Virus record (IMG/VR): IMGVR_UViG_3300043411_000953
Coordinates: 1 to 35,157 of that record
DNA from: a virus
Length of the DNA: 35,157 nucleotides
Reading direction: 5' to 3' (one strand)
Shown: positions 7,464 through 14,845 of the stretch, piece after piece
How the letters are laid out: each line of letters starts with the position of its first letter
How positions within the stretch are numbered: the first letter of the stretch is position 1
Position numbers and translations under genes: made by a program
Notes under the pieces: generated by a model
Database searches by the model: none
Told to the model about the DNA's origin: nothing
What the model saw: only the letters and a program-made list of their open reading frames with translations

Positions 7464-8348
7464 TTAAAATGCGTCTACTGCGGCACGCAGTTCTTCGGTT
7501 GCTGGATCGGAGTACTTTTCGTGGACGTAATAGGCTTTTCGACGAATTTCTGAGAGTGTGTAAGGTTTTTTAGGGGGTTGCTCTAGTGCGTAGTAGATCG
7601 AATCTGCTTGTGCGAGTAGGGAATTTAGGCTGTGTCCGGCATTTACGAGGTTGATGAGAGTTTGGAAAACGAAAGAATCGCGACCGCCTATAGCTACTAG
7701 ACCATCCTCTGTGACGTCTGTGAAGCCCGTAGAGGAGTTTTCAGTGCCGTTTGGATAGTTTATACCTGTCGAGGAATTAAAGCTCTTAGAACGGCTTGTA
7801 GATGGGTTAGAGGGGATTGGGGGTAATTCGAGGAGTTCTGTGATTGTGGGGAGAGATGTGGGTACAAAGCGATAGTGTTTGGAAGGGGGGCATAAAGCAT
7901 ATCCTCGCTCTCCACGCAAATCTACGAAACCGGTGCTTAGATTTTTTACAGGGATTGTTGAGGGTAGGATGTAGTAGAAATGAAGTCCATCACGCGGAGT
8001 TGAAATTGTCACTGTGCGTGGTAATTTGGAAATAAATTCCATGTTTCGGGGTATATCGTCGATATCTATGATAACGAGTTGTTTTTCAGGGTTGTTAGGT
8101 AAAACGCCTGTGACAATTGCGAAATTACAATTCGAATTTTCAATTTGCGAAATTGTGGTTGAGGTATTTTCAGGAGGTGTTGTGTCATACCATTTTGAGT
8201 ACATAGGATGTTTTGCTGGACTTGGGCAATATTTTTTACGTGGACAATGACAAATTGTGATATCTTCTTCTGGGAAGTATGTTCCAGGCCAAACTGTGAT
8301 TATGCGGAGTTGGTATTCTAAAAATATTTTAAAGTATGGAGGTGTCAT
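7464..8348 (-). CDS. prim-pol primase (bifunctional primase/polymerase)
   Basis: 294 residues. The AEP-type prim-pol features are clear: an N-terminal VWPGTYFPE segment, a Cys-rich ICHCPRKKYCPSPAKHP stretch (residues 32-48), the catalytic D-x-D in VIIDIDD (D95, D97), STPRDGLHFYY (116-126) and VDLRGERGYALCPPSKH. The C-terminal 80 residues are a helical domain that in relatives links primase to helicase; here the helicase is a separate gene. Role: primer synthesis for phage DNA replication. The C-terminal linker contains SSTG motifs (FNSSTGINY, ENSSTGFTD). Start: AAAGGAC precedes the ATG. Confidence 0.9.
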   Translation of the reverse strand: MTPPYFKIFLEYQLRIITVWPGTYFPEEDITICHCPRKKYCPSPAKHPMYSKWYDTTPPENTSTTISQIENSNCNFAIVTGVLPNNPEKQLVIIDIDDIPRNMEFISKLPRTVTISTPRDGLHFYYILPSTIPVKNLSTGFVDLRGERGYALCPPSKHYRFVPTSLPTITELLELPPIPSNPSTSRSKSFNSSTGINYPNGTENSSTGFTDVTEDGLVAIGGRDSFVFQTLINLVNAGHSLNSLLAQADSIYYALEQPPKKPYTLSEIRRKAYYVHEKYSDPATEELRAAVDAF

Positions 8349-8396
8349 TTTTTATTTGTCCTTTGTGTATATTTTTAAATTTAAATGATATTATAT

Positions 8397-8425
8397 ATAC
8401 TATCGTAAAATAACGCGAATGTAAA
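8397..8425 (-). promoter_or_regulatory. promoter for primase gene
   Basis: Minus-strand TTTACA (8425-8420) and TAGTAT (8402-8397) with 17-bp spacing. On the plus strand a TATACT (8396-8401) over the same bases could be a -10 for the rightward genes starting at 8452, though without a good -35. The 8349-8451 region is thus a compact divergent promoter region. Confidence 0.45.
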
Positions 8426-8451
8426 GAAAAATAAGATTAAAAAGGAGTGCG

Positions 8452-8676
8452 ATGAAAGAACCTCGTGCAATAATTAGGAATAGAATAGCTGTGCAAAATG
8501 CTGTGGAAAATGATGGTGAGTGGGTGTTGTATGCAGAGTGCGAAGGCAGCACCGCTAAGCAAACGTGCAGGAAATTTAATGCAGCAGAGCTTGCTGGTAT
8601 AGATCTTGTTAATGGGTCTTTGGTATTTGGTGTAGGAGAAGACGAGAACTTATATGTCAGAGTTCGATACAACTAG
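8452..8676 (+). CDS. 74-residue hypothetical protein
   Basis: First of three rightward genes embedded among leftward ones. AAGGAG lies seven bases before the ATG. The product begins MKEPRAIIRNRIAVQNAVEND, with a beta-rich remainder (EWVLYAECEGSTAKQTCRKFNA, GSLVFGVGEDENLYVRVRY). Two Cys are not in a known motif. No family is recognised. Its 3' end overlaps the next gene by 23 bases in another frame, suggesting coupled expression. Confidence 0.7.
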   Translation: MKEPRAIIRNRIAVQNAVENDGEWVLYAECEGSTAKQTCRKFNAAELAGIDLVNGSLVFGVGEDENLYVRVRYN

Positions 8677-9322
8677 TCTTAGCTATCGGAATATAAATCG
8701 TGGTGGGAAGAAAATTGTTCCGCCTTGGGTGTCTGATCCTAAGATAACACAATATTTCTCTAATTGTTTTATATGGAGAGATCTTCCAGTACCGCCTTGG
8801 AAAGCTGATGTTTATGGTGTTTTGTGGGATGCCCCTTGTGCCGATGCTAGGTGTAAAAAGCCATATGAGAAAGTCCGTATAGCTAAATTTGGATCTCGGA
8901 TGTGTGATCTTCATTTTGAAGAACATTGCCAATATGTTCGTACATATTATGCTCGAATTGCTTGTGTGTTTTTGATGGCAGTGGAAGTTAGATTAAGAAC
9001 TTTTTTTGATACTATTGCTGACAAAGGGTATATGGAAACATTAACTATGGGACCTCGTGTCTATGATTTATTAGATAAAATGGTGCCATACCAAAAATAT
9101 ATCCGTGTATTTCCATTTAACGCTAGTGGGTTGGTGCGAGGTAAATGGCTAAGTGCTGGGCAATATAGGGATAAAATAGCTAAAGCTGGGTATATTATGG
9201 CTGATTTTTATGTAGATGGTTTAGGAATTTCTACAAATAGGAGATTCGATTATATGGATTCGCTAGAAGAAGTGATACACTGGGCTTGCGAATATATAGA
9301 AACTTTTACATACAATGCCTGA
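8654..9322 (+). CDS. 222-residue protein with Cys/His-rich segment
   Basis: Contains aromatic-rich N-terminal sequence (PPWVSDPKITQYFSNCFIW) and a CADARCKK...SRMCDLHFEEHC segment (about residues 57-87) that could bind zinc. The rest is helical (YARIACVFLMAVEVRLRTFF) with GLVRGKWLSAGQYRDKIAKAGY. I do not recognise the family. It overlaps both neighbours, 23 bases upstream and eight bases downstream, so the three genes form one unit. Confidence 0.65.
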   Translation: MSEFDTTSLSYRNINRGGKKIVPPWVSDPKITQYFSNCFIWRDLPVPPWKADVYGVLWDAPCADARCKKPYEKVRIAKFGSRMCDLHFEEHCQYVRTYYARIACVFLMAVEVRLRTFFDTIADKGYMETLTMGPRVYDLLDKMVPYQKYIRVFPFNASGLVRGKWLSAGQYRDKIAKAGYIMADFYVDGLGISTNRRFDYMDSLEEVIHWACEYIETFTYNA

Positions 9323-9731
9323 AATTAATAAATATGAAAGCAGTCGAGATAGATTAGCTAATGCCAAACGAAAATTAGAAAATGCTATACCAGATGCTAT
9401 TGATTCTATGATCTCATTGAGTCAAGATGCTAGAGCAGAGCCTGTTCGACTACAGGCAATTAAAGCTGTGCTAGAGCAGAACGAAGTATATCGTAAAGAA
9501 GAAGCTGAAGCACAGATGGCAGATTTGAACGGTTTTATTGATCAACAGATTGTGTACTTATTAAAAGAGTTAAGTCGTAAAAATACATTTATTGAGATTA
9601 TGAGACAAGTTGGTGCAGGTGCTAGTCCAGATGATATTGTCAAGTTTAGAGAACAAACAGACGAAATCTTCGGTATTGGAAGTATTACCGAAGATGCCGT
9701 GGTTATTCTTGAAGATGAAGAAGAAGACTAA
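9315..9731 (+). CDS. 138-residue helical protein, terminase-small-like?
   Basis: Helical and acidic. The segment AIDSMISLSQDARAEPVRLQAIKAVLEQN resembles the helix pair found in some small terminase subunits and other phage proteins ('A...L..L...A..E.VRL.AA..IL'), followed by a helix-rich tail and an EDEEED end. The large terminase lies 13.5 kb away, so this assignment is weak; a DNA-binding or adaptor role is possible. It ends four bases inside the convergent DUF932-like gene. Confidence 0.5.
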   Translation: MPEINKYESSRDRLANAKRKLENAIPDAIDSMISLSQDARAEPVRLQAIKAVLEQNEVYRKEEAEAQMADLNGFIDQQIVYLLKELSRKNTFIEIMRQVGAGASPDDIVKFREQTDEIFGIGSITEDAVVILEDEEED

Positions 9732-10615
9732 GCTACTTTATCTTCTTGTATCTGTGTGACTATTTGAGAAGTCAGCGGTGATGTTTTACCGGAGAAGAAT
9801 CTTCTTGCTAAAGTTAATCTACGTTTATCATGCTTTGACATATCCGTTGCATATATTGCAGTCAACATTGAGTACGTTGAAGTTCCATATAATGAGTTGT
9901 GGTTACTCTCGACTTCATCGCGCATATTTAAAACTCTTGTTAATTTATTTCCAGATAGGTTTTCTATTGGGAATAAAGAATCTAAGATATCTGTAAATGT
10001 GTTGTTCTTCTCTTGTGAAGCAACATTTAATTTACGTTTAAATTGCAGTATCTGAGTTAAACATTCTCGATAAGAGTCTTCAAAGTCAGTAGTATCTACT
10101 GTACGTGATTTTACGTTTTTTGATTGACGTAGATGTGGTTTATCTACTTGTAACATTTCTGATACGTTGTATATCAAGTTTTGTGATACGTTGATTGATA
10201 CTGGCAATATAGCTATACCAATATTCGCATTGTAAGAGAGTGCAAATAAAATATAGTTTTGATATATATCATTATTGATTTGAAATGTTTGGTATTGTTC
10301 TTTTGGAACAGTTAGAAACCATGTGATTTCACCATTCTCTGTTTCACCAGCTGAGTGCACCACGCCACCAATTGTTTTTGTAAGATTGTAAAATTCATCG
10401 GGTTGAAGTACTTCAAAGTCAGCAGGTACTACACGATAAAATTGGCTATCTTTTAAACGTATTAATGCTTTCATATCAGGGATGATTTGGGTCCCTGCCG
10501 ATATAGGTTCTTTTATTATTTTTGAGTCGAGTCCAGCTTGCGCTAAGAAATCTGGAGAGCCTGTGTTAATTGTTTGAGTTATCCAGGGACTTCGACTTTC
10601 CATGTCGTTTTTCAT
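9728..10615 (-). CDS. DUF932-like phage protein
   Basis: 295 residues from MKNDMESRSPWI; this start is chosen because AAAGGATAATAATATA precedes it, while the frame opens further upstream over the promoter. The layout agrees with DUF932/plasmid-like proteins: SPW start, YRVVPADFEVLQPDEFYNL, GEITWFLTVPKE, YILFALSYNANIGIAILPVSINVSQNLI (usually 'P.RVVC.NTL'), a basic HLRQSKNVKSR, then TDILDSLFP and TSTYSMLTAIYATD. Function unknown, though the family is frequent in phage and plasmid accessory regions. Key residues of the 'RVVC.N' segment are altered. Confidence 0.65.
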   Translation of the reverse strand: MKNDMESRSPWITQTINTGSPDFLAQAGLDSKIIKEPISAGTQIIPDMKALIRLKDSQFYRVVPADFEVLQPDEFYNLTKTIGGVVHSAGETENGEITWFLTVPKEQYQTFQINNDIYQNYILFALSYNANIGIAILPVSINVSQNLIYNVSEMLQVDKPHLRQSKNVKSRTVDTTDFEDSYRECLTQILQFKRKLNVASQEKNNTFTDILDSLFPIENLSGNKLTRVLNMRDEVESNHNSLYGTSTYSMLTAIYATDMSKHDKRRLTLARRFFSGKTSPLTSQIVTQIQEDKVA

Positions 10616-10651
10616 TATATTATTATCCTTTTCTTTCTTGTCCTTGTTTTG

Positions 10652-10680
10652 AGTATATATGTTGTTTATGGTTATGTCAA
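10652..10680 (-). promoter_or_regulatory. strong promoter for DUF932-like gene
   Basis: Minus-strand TTGACA (10680-10675), 17-bp spacer, TATACT (10657-10652). It matches the consensus nearly perfectly and lies about 40 bases upstream of the chosen ATG at 10615, which supports that start. Confidence 0.7.
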
Positions 10681-10712
10681 TGAATTTTTTAAAATTAAAT
10701 ATCACATTTTCA

Positions 10713-10733
10713 AAAAGCCAGAGTCAGCAGTGT
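10713..10733. repeat. AGAGTCAGCAGT motif, copy 1
   Basis: Plus-strand AGCCAGAGTCAGCAGTGT followed after a few bases by a T7 run. One of four copies (others 11025-11045, 11406-11426, 18057-18077) in intergenic DNA. It lies upstream of the promoter of the DUF932-like gene. The motif is asymmetric and does not form a convincing hairpin. Confidence 0.8.
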
Positions 10734-10793
10734 GATGATTTTTTTATGTGTTGTGAGGTGCTAAGAGGACACGGCCTATAACAAAGATGTTCT

Positions 10794-11009
10794 CTATACT
10801 TCGGTCTTATTTTTGGGAGGAAAACTATTGTGTTCATTATCAAGTACTATTGGTGATATATCAAATTGTTTTAGAAAATTGTTTATAGCTTCTAAGTCAA
10901 TTTCAAATGAGATATCCATTTGGTGAGATCCACACCCTGAATATTTAATAGATATGTTTGTTGTGTTTTGTATTGTTAGTTTATTTTCGTATCCGTATAA
11001 TTCTTTCAT
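10794..11009 (-). CDS. 71-residue hypothetical protein
   Basis: Opens MKELYGYENKLTIQNTTN after a good AAAGGAT ribosome binding site. The middle reads ISIKYSGCGSHQMDISFEID, predicted beta. No family recognised. The repeat motif copy 2 sits immediately upstream of the ribosome binding site. Confidence 0.6.
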   Translation of the reverse strand: MKELYGYENKLTIQNTTNISIKYSGCGSHQMDISFEIDLEAINNFLKQFDISPIVLDNEHNSFPPKNKTEV

Positions 11010-11024
11010 TTTTTTATCCTTTCC

Positions 11025-11045
11025 AAAAGCTAGAGTCAGCAGTGT
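11025..11045. repeat. AGAGTCAGCAGT motif, copy 2
   Basis: AGCTAGAGTCAGCAGTGT on the plus strand, 15-35 bases upstream of the ATG at 11009 (minus strand). On the minus strand an A-rich TATAAAGAAAAA precedes it, at a distance similar to that in the other copies. Confidence 0.85.
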
Positions 11046-11093
11046 AGTGTTTTTCTTTATATTATTAATAATTGTGTGTGGACGTGCTTAGTA

Positions 11094-11390
11094 CTAAAGA
11101 CGTTTTTTAAATAAGTGCATAACTAAACCTGTACGTTTTTCTGTGAGTGATTCCATATGTACGTGTTCAGGTGTTAGAATCTTTGAATCACCAGTTGGAA
11201 ATAAAGTTAACTCAAATTTAATAGGTGATAATTTTGGTGAGTTTGTTGTGTACCAAAGATGTAAACCAGAACCAAATTGAGAATCTTGAAAAGCGATTGA
11301 AATTTGTTTGTAGTCATGTGGTACTTCAATTATTTTTTTATCTAATAATTTCATATCAAGGTCAAATAATTTTATTTTATGTATATTCAT
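11094..11390 (-). CDS. 98-residue hypothetical protein
   Basis: Begins MNIHKIKLFDLDMKLLDKKIIEV and continues with a beta-rich pattern (YKQISIAFQDSQFGSGLHLWYT, PIKFELTLFPTGDS). It may be a small beta-sandwich or phage accessory domain. No metal motif, signal or membrane segment. It is preceded by repeat copy 3. Confidence 0.6.
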   Translation of the reverse strand: MNIHKIKLFDLDMKLLDKKIIEVPHDYKQISIAFQDSQFGSGLHLWYTTNSPKLSPIKFELTLFPTGDSKILTPEHVHMESLTEKRTGLVMHLFKKRL

Positions 11391-11405
11391 TTTTTAGTCT
11401 TTCTG

Positions 11406-11426
11406 TAAAGCTAGAGTCAGCAGTGT
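11406..11426. repeat. AGAGTCAGCAGT motif, copy 3
   Basis: AAGCTAGAGTCAGCAGTGT on the plus strand, upstream of the ATG at 11390 (minus strand) and followed by GGCAATTTTTTT. Spacing to the start codon is similar to copy 2. Confidence 0.85.
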
Positions 11427-11474
11427 GGCAATTTTTTTGTTATATGTATATGATTTATAGCAAGACTCGCCCTA

Positions 11475-11732
11475 TCATAAGGCGATATCTATTTGATCTA
11501 TGAATTGTGTGATCTCATCGGTCGTAATTGGGTTTGTGAGGTTTACCCTAATTGGTGCATTTAGCAGTAATTTCGCAATTCGGTCGGTTATAGATATTGT
11601 TACCCTAGTTTTGCATACTGGACAATTAAATGCGTATGATGCATTATTACCGTTTCGTGTTGGTATATTTAATGTTATCTTTTTTGGGTGTAAATTGAAT
11701 TGACCGCATTTTTGGTGATCTAGTTTGAACAT
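11475..11732 (-). CDS. 85-residue zinc-finger-like phage protein
   Basis: MFKLDHQKCGQFNLHPKKI starts the product, and FNCPVCKTRVTI carries a CxxC knuckle. A small actinophage family with an N-terminal CG/CD strand, 'Y.F.CP.C...V' and a helix near the end (ITTDEITQFIDQIDI) has this arrangement and no known function. Only three Cys are present, so a complete zinc site would need His or another ligand. Confidence 0.65.
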   Translation of the reverse strand: MFKLDHQKCGQFNLHPKKITLNIPTRNGNNASYAFNCPVCKTRVTISITDRIAKLLLNAPIRVNLTNPITTDEITQFIDQIDIAL

Positions 11733-11736
11733 GTTG

Positions 11737-11943
11737 TTATCCTTTTTGTTTGTATCCGGTTAGAGCGTCTAAATAGAGCGCTGTATCTGTTGTGTAATGT
11801 AGGTGTTGTAAATGGTGCTGTTTGATATTAGAATCGCTTAGAATTGATTGTGTGATGACATTTTGACGCAATTCATCAATAGATCGTGAATTTTGAGTTA
11901 TGAAGTCGATATAATTCCAATATTGAGCATATGTATTAATCAC
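11737..11943 (-). CDS. 68-residue hypothetical protein, GTG start
   Basis: The start codon is GTG at 11943-11941, overlapping the upstream stop by eight bases (GGTGATTAA); AGGTG is located nine bases upstream. The helical product (NTYAQYWNYIDFITQNSRSIDELRQ, as two short stretches) is rich in Gln, Tyr and His. No recognised family. It ends before the zinc-finger-like gene with a four-base gap. Confidence 0.55.
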   Translation of the reverse strand: MINTYAQYWNYIDFITQNSRSIDELRQNVITQSILSDSNIKQHHLQHLHYTTDTALYLDALTGYKQKG

Positions 11944-12250
11944 CAGCTAACACACCTAAATCTATTAATTTTTGGTGCGATCGTTTTTCTTCTTCTTCTA
12001 TTTTACGTTGTTGAAGTCTTGTATTATCGTCAGATCTATACTTAAGATATTCTAAAAGAGATTTTTCATCTTGTGTGTTTAGATTTTTTAGAAAAATTAT
12101 AGCTTCATCTGTGGAATACATTTCATCTGTCGATGCGTATAATTTAGTTGTGATGTGATTTGACTTGTTGTAAATAATATAGTCATGTGTATCATTTCCA
12201 CGAATTAAATAATCTTTAAATAAAATATCCCAGTCGTAATTTTTAGTCAT
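11936..12250 (-). CDS. 104-residue hypothetical protein
   Basis: Start overlaps the upstream stop (TAATG). The product starts MTKNYDWDILFKDYLIRGND and ends in a charged helix with RLQQRKIEEEEKRSHQKL. A coiled C-terminus and acidic content are the only features. Unknown function. Confidence 0.6.
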   Translation of the reverse strand: MTKNYDWDILFKDYLIRGNDTHDYIIYNKSNHITTKLYASTDEMYSTDEAIIFLKNLNTQDEKSLLEYLKYRSDDNTRLQQRKIEEEEKRSHQKLIDLGVLAGD

Positions 12251-12510
12251 TATTTCCCCGCTTCAAATTCGTATTGTGCTTCACCTTTTGCATCTAACGC
12301 GTCTTGTTCTTCTTCGTCTAGATAAGTGTAATAAGCATCTAAATCGTGGATAACGCCAAAATAAGCATCATGTGTTTTGATTATTAAATTAAATAAAACC
12401 TCATCATCACGTAGTTGTGATGGTAAGGTTTCTATCTGTAAATTTGAACATATATCTGAAAAAGATTTGTAATCTTCTTCTAGTTTCCATTCTTCGTATT
12501 CTAGTGTCAT
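12250..12510 (-). CDS. 86-residue acidic helical protein
   Basis: Strongly acidic (MTLEYEEWKLEEDYKSFSD; YTYLDEEEQDALDAKGEAQY). Both ends overlap neighbours as TAATG. Highly acidic small early phage proteins are frequent among anti-restriction and DNA-mimic proteins, but similarity to a known one is not seen. Confidence 0.6.
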   Translation of the reverse strand: MTLEYEEWKLEEDYKSFSDICSNLQIETLPSQLRDDEVLFNLIIKTHDAYFGVIHDLDAYYTYLDEEEQDALDAKGEAQYEFEAGK

Positions 12511-12596
12511 TATTTCTTTTTTCTCTTGTTTTTAGTGATCGTTTTATGAGCTAGTTTTAGTGGTGCATTGTGTATTTTAATTATTGCTTTTATCAT
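12510..12596 (-). CDS. 28-residue cationic peptide, coupled micro-gene
   Basis: Starts MIKAIIKIHNAPLKL and ends NKRKKK. Its ATG overlaps the stop of the upstream gene (ATGA) and its TAA overlaps the ATG of the next gene (TAATG); AGGAG lies eight bases before the start. The precise fit at both ends supports translation. The peptide has an amphipathic N-terminal half and a strongly basic tail, so it could bind nucleic acid, membrane or an acidic neighbour protein. Function unknown. Confidence 0.5.
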   Translation of the reverse strand: MIKAIIKIHNAPLKLAHKTITKNKRKKK

Positions 12597-12853
12597 TTTG
12601 AGTTTCTCCTATGTGGTTTTGGTTGAGTTGAATAATGTGATTTTGGTTTTGACATTGCGTCTTTGACTAAGTGTTTTGCATTACGAAGTGCATGTGTTAT
12701 TTTTTCATTGTTAATGTTGATTTGTTTTAATATTTCTGCTTGTAGTTCTTCAGGAATTAGTAGATCAATTAGTTCTTCTATTGGTTTTTCTTCCCTAAAA
12801 GCAGAATCGGTAATTCGTGCGGACATAATTTCTATATATCGTTGATTAGACAT
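12593..12853 (-). CDS. 86-residue helical hypothetical protein
   Basis: Start taken at MSNQRYIEIMSARI, where the ATG shares a base with the upstream stop (TAATG); an in-frame extension further upstream lies wholly inside the neighbouring gene. The product is helical (EELIDLLIPEELQAEILKQI) with a basic C-terminus (KPKPHRRNSK-like). No family is recognised. Confidence 0.6.
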   Translation of the reverse strand: MSNQRYIEIMSARITDSAFREEKPIEELIDLLIPEELQAEILKQININNEKITHALRNAKHLVKDAMSKPKSHYSTQPKPHRRNSK

Positions 12854-13275
12854 TATGAGTCCACTTTCTGTTGAGTGTAAGGTTGTTCTAGTTCTTCTAT
12901 TTCTAATCCCCATCTAGCATTATCAATGTCTAATTGACGAGTGTGCGGGTAATCATAACGCGCAATTATATCGTTAATTTTTTTAGCTAAATGTGAGTTC
13001 TTGTAATCATCTGATTCACTAGTCTGGTAGCGATAACATATAAGTGCATTTGCGACTTCACCGCTTTGCTTAAACCATGATTCGTGAATTTTGATTAGTG
13101 GGAAAATCTGAACATTGATAGGATCATTATATCGAGCATGTAATGATTTTTGATTATATGAATCGAGTGCCATTGTTAAAACTGGTAGTTCGATTTGGTC
13201 TTGTGATTCTGAATTTCTATTGATAATTTCTGCTACGAACTGTAAATGTCCGTTGCTACATTTCCATACGCTCAT
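12853..13275 (-). CDS. 140-residue hypothetical protein
   Basis: Begins MSVWKCSNGHLQFVAEIINR; the CSNGH start looks like half of a zinc ribbon but only two Cys are present overall (the second in ALICYRYQ). The rest is mixed alpha/beta, ending ARWGLEIEELEQPYTQQK. Coupled to neighbours on both sides (ATGA upstream, TAATG downstream). Confidence 0.65.
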   Translation of the reverse strand: MSVWKCSNGHLQFVAEIINRNSESQDQIELPVLTMALDSYNQKSLHARYNDPINVQIFPLIKIHESWFKQSGEVANALICYRYQTSESDDYKNSHLAKKINDIIARYDYPHTRQLDIDNARWGLEIEELEQPYTQQKVDS

Positions 13276-13469
13276 TTTGTTTTGTCCTTTTCTGTTATGT
13301 TGTATTTTTTAAGTAGTAATTTACCTGCTTTGGTGGTCGATAAATCATTACTTACTTGTGTGAATAAAATTATATCTCTCGCATACTGTAATGATGGAAA
13401 TAGTGGGTGAGTTGCTAAAATTTCTGCGTAGTAATCTAATTCATATTCTTGATAAGTTTCGGGTGTCAT
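13272..13469 (-). CDS. 65-residue hypothetical protein
   Basis: MTPETYQEYELDYYAEILAT start with aromatic, acidic helices and a C-terminal KLLLKKYNITEKDKTK. ATGA overlaps at both ends. Unknown function; size and acidity match its operon neighbours. Confidence 0.6.
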   Translation of the reverse strand: MTPETYQEYELDYYAEILATHPLFPSLQYARDIILFTQVSNDLSTTKAGKLLLKKYNITEKDKTK

Positions 13470-13729
13470 TTTTCTAACTCACTATTAAACATTTCAATTT
13501 GCTCTGAGATTAAATCATCAAACCCAGACCTAAAAAATATTTGTGCAAATTGTAATTTTGAATCCAATATTGATAAATAATTGCTTAAATTTTTTATCAA
13601 AATTGATGTGTGATTTTGTTGGAAATTTTGATTTTGTATTTGCACAATTGTGAATAGTTCATTTAATTTTGTTTCGGGAAATATTTCTTCTATTTCTGAA
13701 TCGGTTAGTGCTGTTTTTAATATTTTCAT
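13466..13729 (-). CDS. 87-residue hypothetical protein
   Basis: Helical (MKILKTALTDSEIEEIFPET, SNYLSILDSKLQFAQIFF). An ATGA overlap links it to both neighbours. No motif is seen. Confidence 0.6.
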   Translation of the reverse strand: MKILKTALTDSEIEEIFPETKLNELFTIVQIQNQNFQQNHTSILIKNLSNYLSILDSKLQFAQIFFRSGFDDLISEQIEMFNSELEK

Positions 13730-14181
13730 TTTTCACTCCTTGTTAAGTTATCTCTGTATGGTTGTTCATGTTTTTCTCTGTAATCTATAAGATCATCAAT
13801 ATCGTAGAATATAGTTCCATCTAAGAATGTAACTAGGCTTCCCTCGTCTAATAAATATTGGTATTCTTTATCGGTGGTCTGTATCTCGCAGATACGATCA
13901 CATAGGTCGGAATCTACCATGTCAACCGCGTTTGCTAGGTCTATCATGTCTTGTCGGTCTAGTTCGTTTGCTACATTTGCGTATTCTGAATCCCAATCAT
14001 TTGATACGTTGCCTGTTGATATTTTTAATACGTCTTTGATTTGTAGTGGAAATTCTGGCGTACTCCCGACTAATTCACCATTTGCGTATTCCATAGTTTC
14101 TGCCATTGGGTCTGGTGGGTATTGTTCTAAGCATTTTATTGCGTATTGGTTAATGATTTTGTAATATTGTTCTTTGTTCAT
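13726..14181 (-). CDS. 151-residue acidic hypothetical protein
   Basis: Start at MNKEQYYKIINQY, one base after the upstream stop and with GAGGAG just before it; the frame also opens upstream but that part overlaps the neighbour. The product contains ELDRQDMIDLANAVDMVDSD and YDIDDLIDYREKHEQP, strongly acidic. Proteins with 'ANAV..VD.DL...I' and 'YDVDD...Y' patterns recur in phage early operons; role unknown. Confidence 0.6.
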   Translation of the reverse strand: MNKEQYYKIINQYAIKCLEQYPPDPMAETMEYANGELVGSTPEFPLQIKDVLKISTGNVSNDWDSEYANVANELDRQDMIDLANAVDMVDSDLCDRICEIQTTDKEYQYLLDEGSLVTFLDGTIFYDIDDLIDYREKHEQPYRDNLTRSEK

Positions 14182-14182
14182 T

Positions 14183-14542
14183 TTAATTCTCCTCGTTAAA
14201 TTCTGGCACGCCTGCTGGTTCAAGCAGTTCAACATCACCTGGTTCAATATAATCGGCTAGTTCTCCTAATCTGATTAGCTCACCTATCGAGATATTTTCA
14301 TCTCGTAGTGCTTGACGTAGTTCTTCTAGTTCGTGGTTAATAGAGTCATCAATTATCTTTTTAGCTTCGTCTAGAGTTTCAGGGTAATCATTAAAGTAAA
14401 AACCATCAGTCTTAACTATGTTGTAATAATCTAAATAGTCATCATTTTCTACTATTACATTTGTTCTTTCACCAGCATCATCTAATTGATAAACTGTATT
14501 TGTACAATATTGAACTGTTATTTCATAACCTTTGTATTTCAT
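14183..14542 (-). CDS. 119-residue acidic hypothetical protein
   Basis: MKYKGYEITVQYCTNTVYQL opening, then YYNIVKTDGFYFNDYPETLDEAK and a helical acidic tail with two adjacent motifs (ELEELRQALRDENISIGELI). The N-terminal 'KGYEI...' strand with a later 'A...ID' helix resembles small single-domain phage proteins. The same Y-K-G-Y/YR-I opening appears in the 74-residue protein at 16529-16753. Confidence 0.6.
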   Translation of the reverse strand: MKYKGYEITVQYCTNTVYQLDDAGERTNVIVENDDYLDYYNIVKTDGFYFNDYPETLDEAKKIIDDSINHELEELRQALRDENISIGELIRLGELADYIEPGDVELLEPAGVPEFNEEN

Positions 14543-14766
14543 TATCTCACCTCATAATCTACTAGTAACATGTTCAAGTCACTTCTGTATTGATCTACCA
14601 TGTCATCAAGTACTTCCATAAATGTCATTTTTTCTAAATTTTCATTTTTGTAGTCGTAATAACGTAATAAGTCTTGAGTAAGTGAGTCGAAAAAAAGTGA
14701 GTAATTTTTATCATCACGATCAAGTTCTTCACTTGATTTTTTTAGGGCTTCTAGGTCTATTTTCAT
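14542..14766 (-). CDS. 74-residue acidic helical protein
   Basis: First gene downstream of the promoter at 14802-14830, with AAAGGAT before the ATG. MKIDLEALKKSSEELDRDDK starts an all-helical acidic product ending LNMLLVDYEVR. Unknown function. Its stop overlaps the next ATG (TAATG). Confidence 0.65.
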   Translation of the reverse strand: MKIDLEALKKSSEELDRDDKNYSLFFDSLTQDLLRYYDYKNENLEKMTFMEVLDDMVDQYRSDLNMLLVDYEVR

Positions 14767-14801
14767 TTTTTATCCTTTGGTTTTTTCTGTGTTGTAAGTT
14801 A

Positions 14802-14830
14802 ATTATCATATGGAATTAAAAATATGTCAA
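14802..14830 (-). promoter_or_regulatory. early promoter copy P4
   Basis: Minus-strand TTGACA (14830-14825), 17-bp spacer and GATAAT (14807-14802). The 44 bp from 14787 to 14830 match 16043-16086 with only three differences, including the transcribed start region (AACTTACAACACAG on the minus strand). Other members of the set are at 16797-16825 and 17349-17377. Confidence 0.8.
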
Positions 14831-14845
14831 CAGTTTTTTTTAATT

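Noticed and set aside
10713-11426. AGAGTCAGCAGT copies as rho-independent terminators because of the following T-run
   Set aside because: Only a 3-bp stem (GCT/AGC) can form, far too weak; and the T-runs are separated by several bases.
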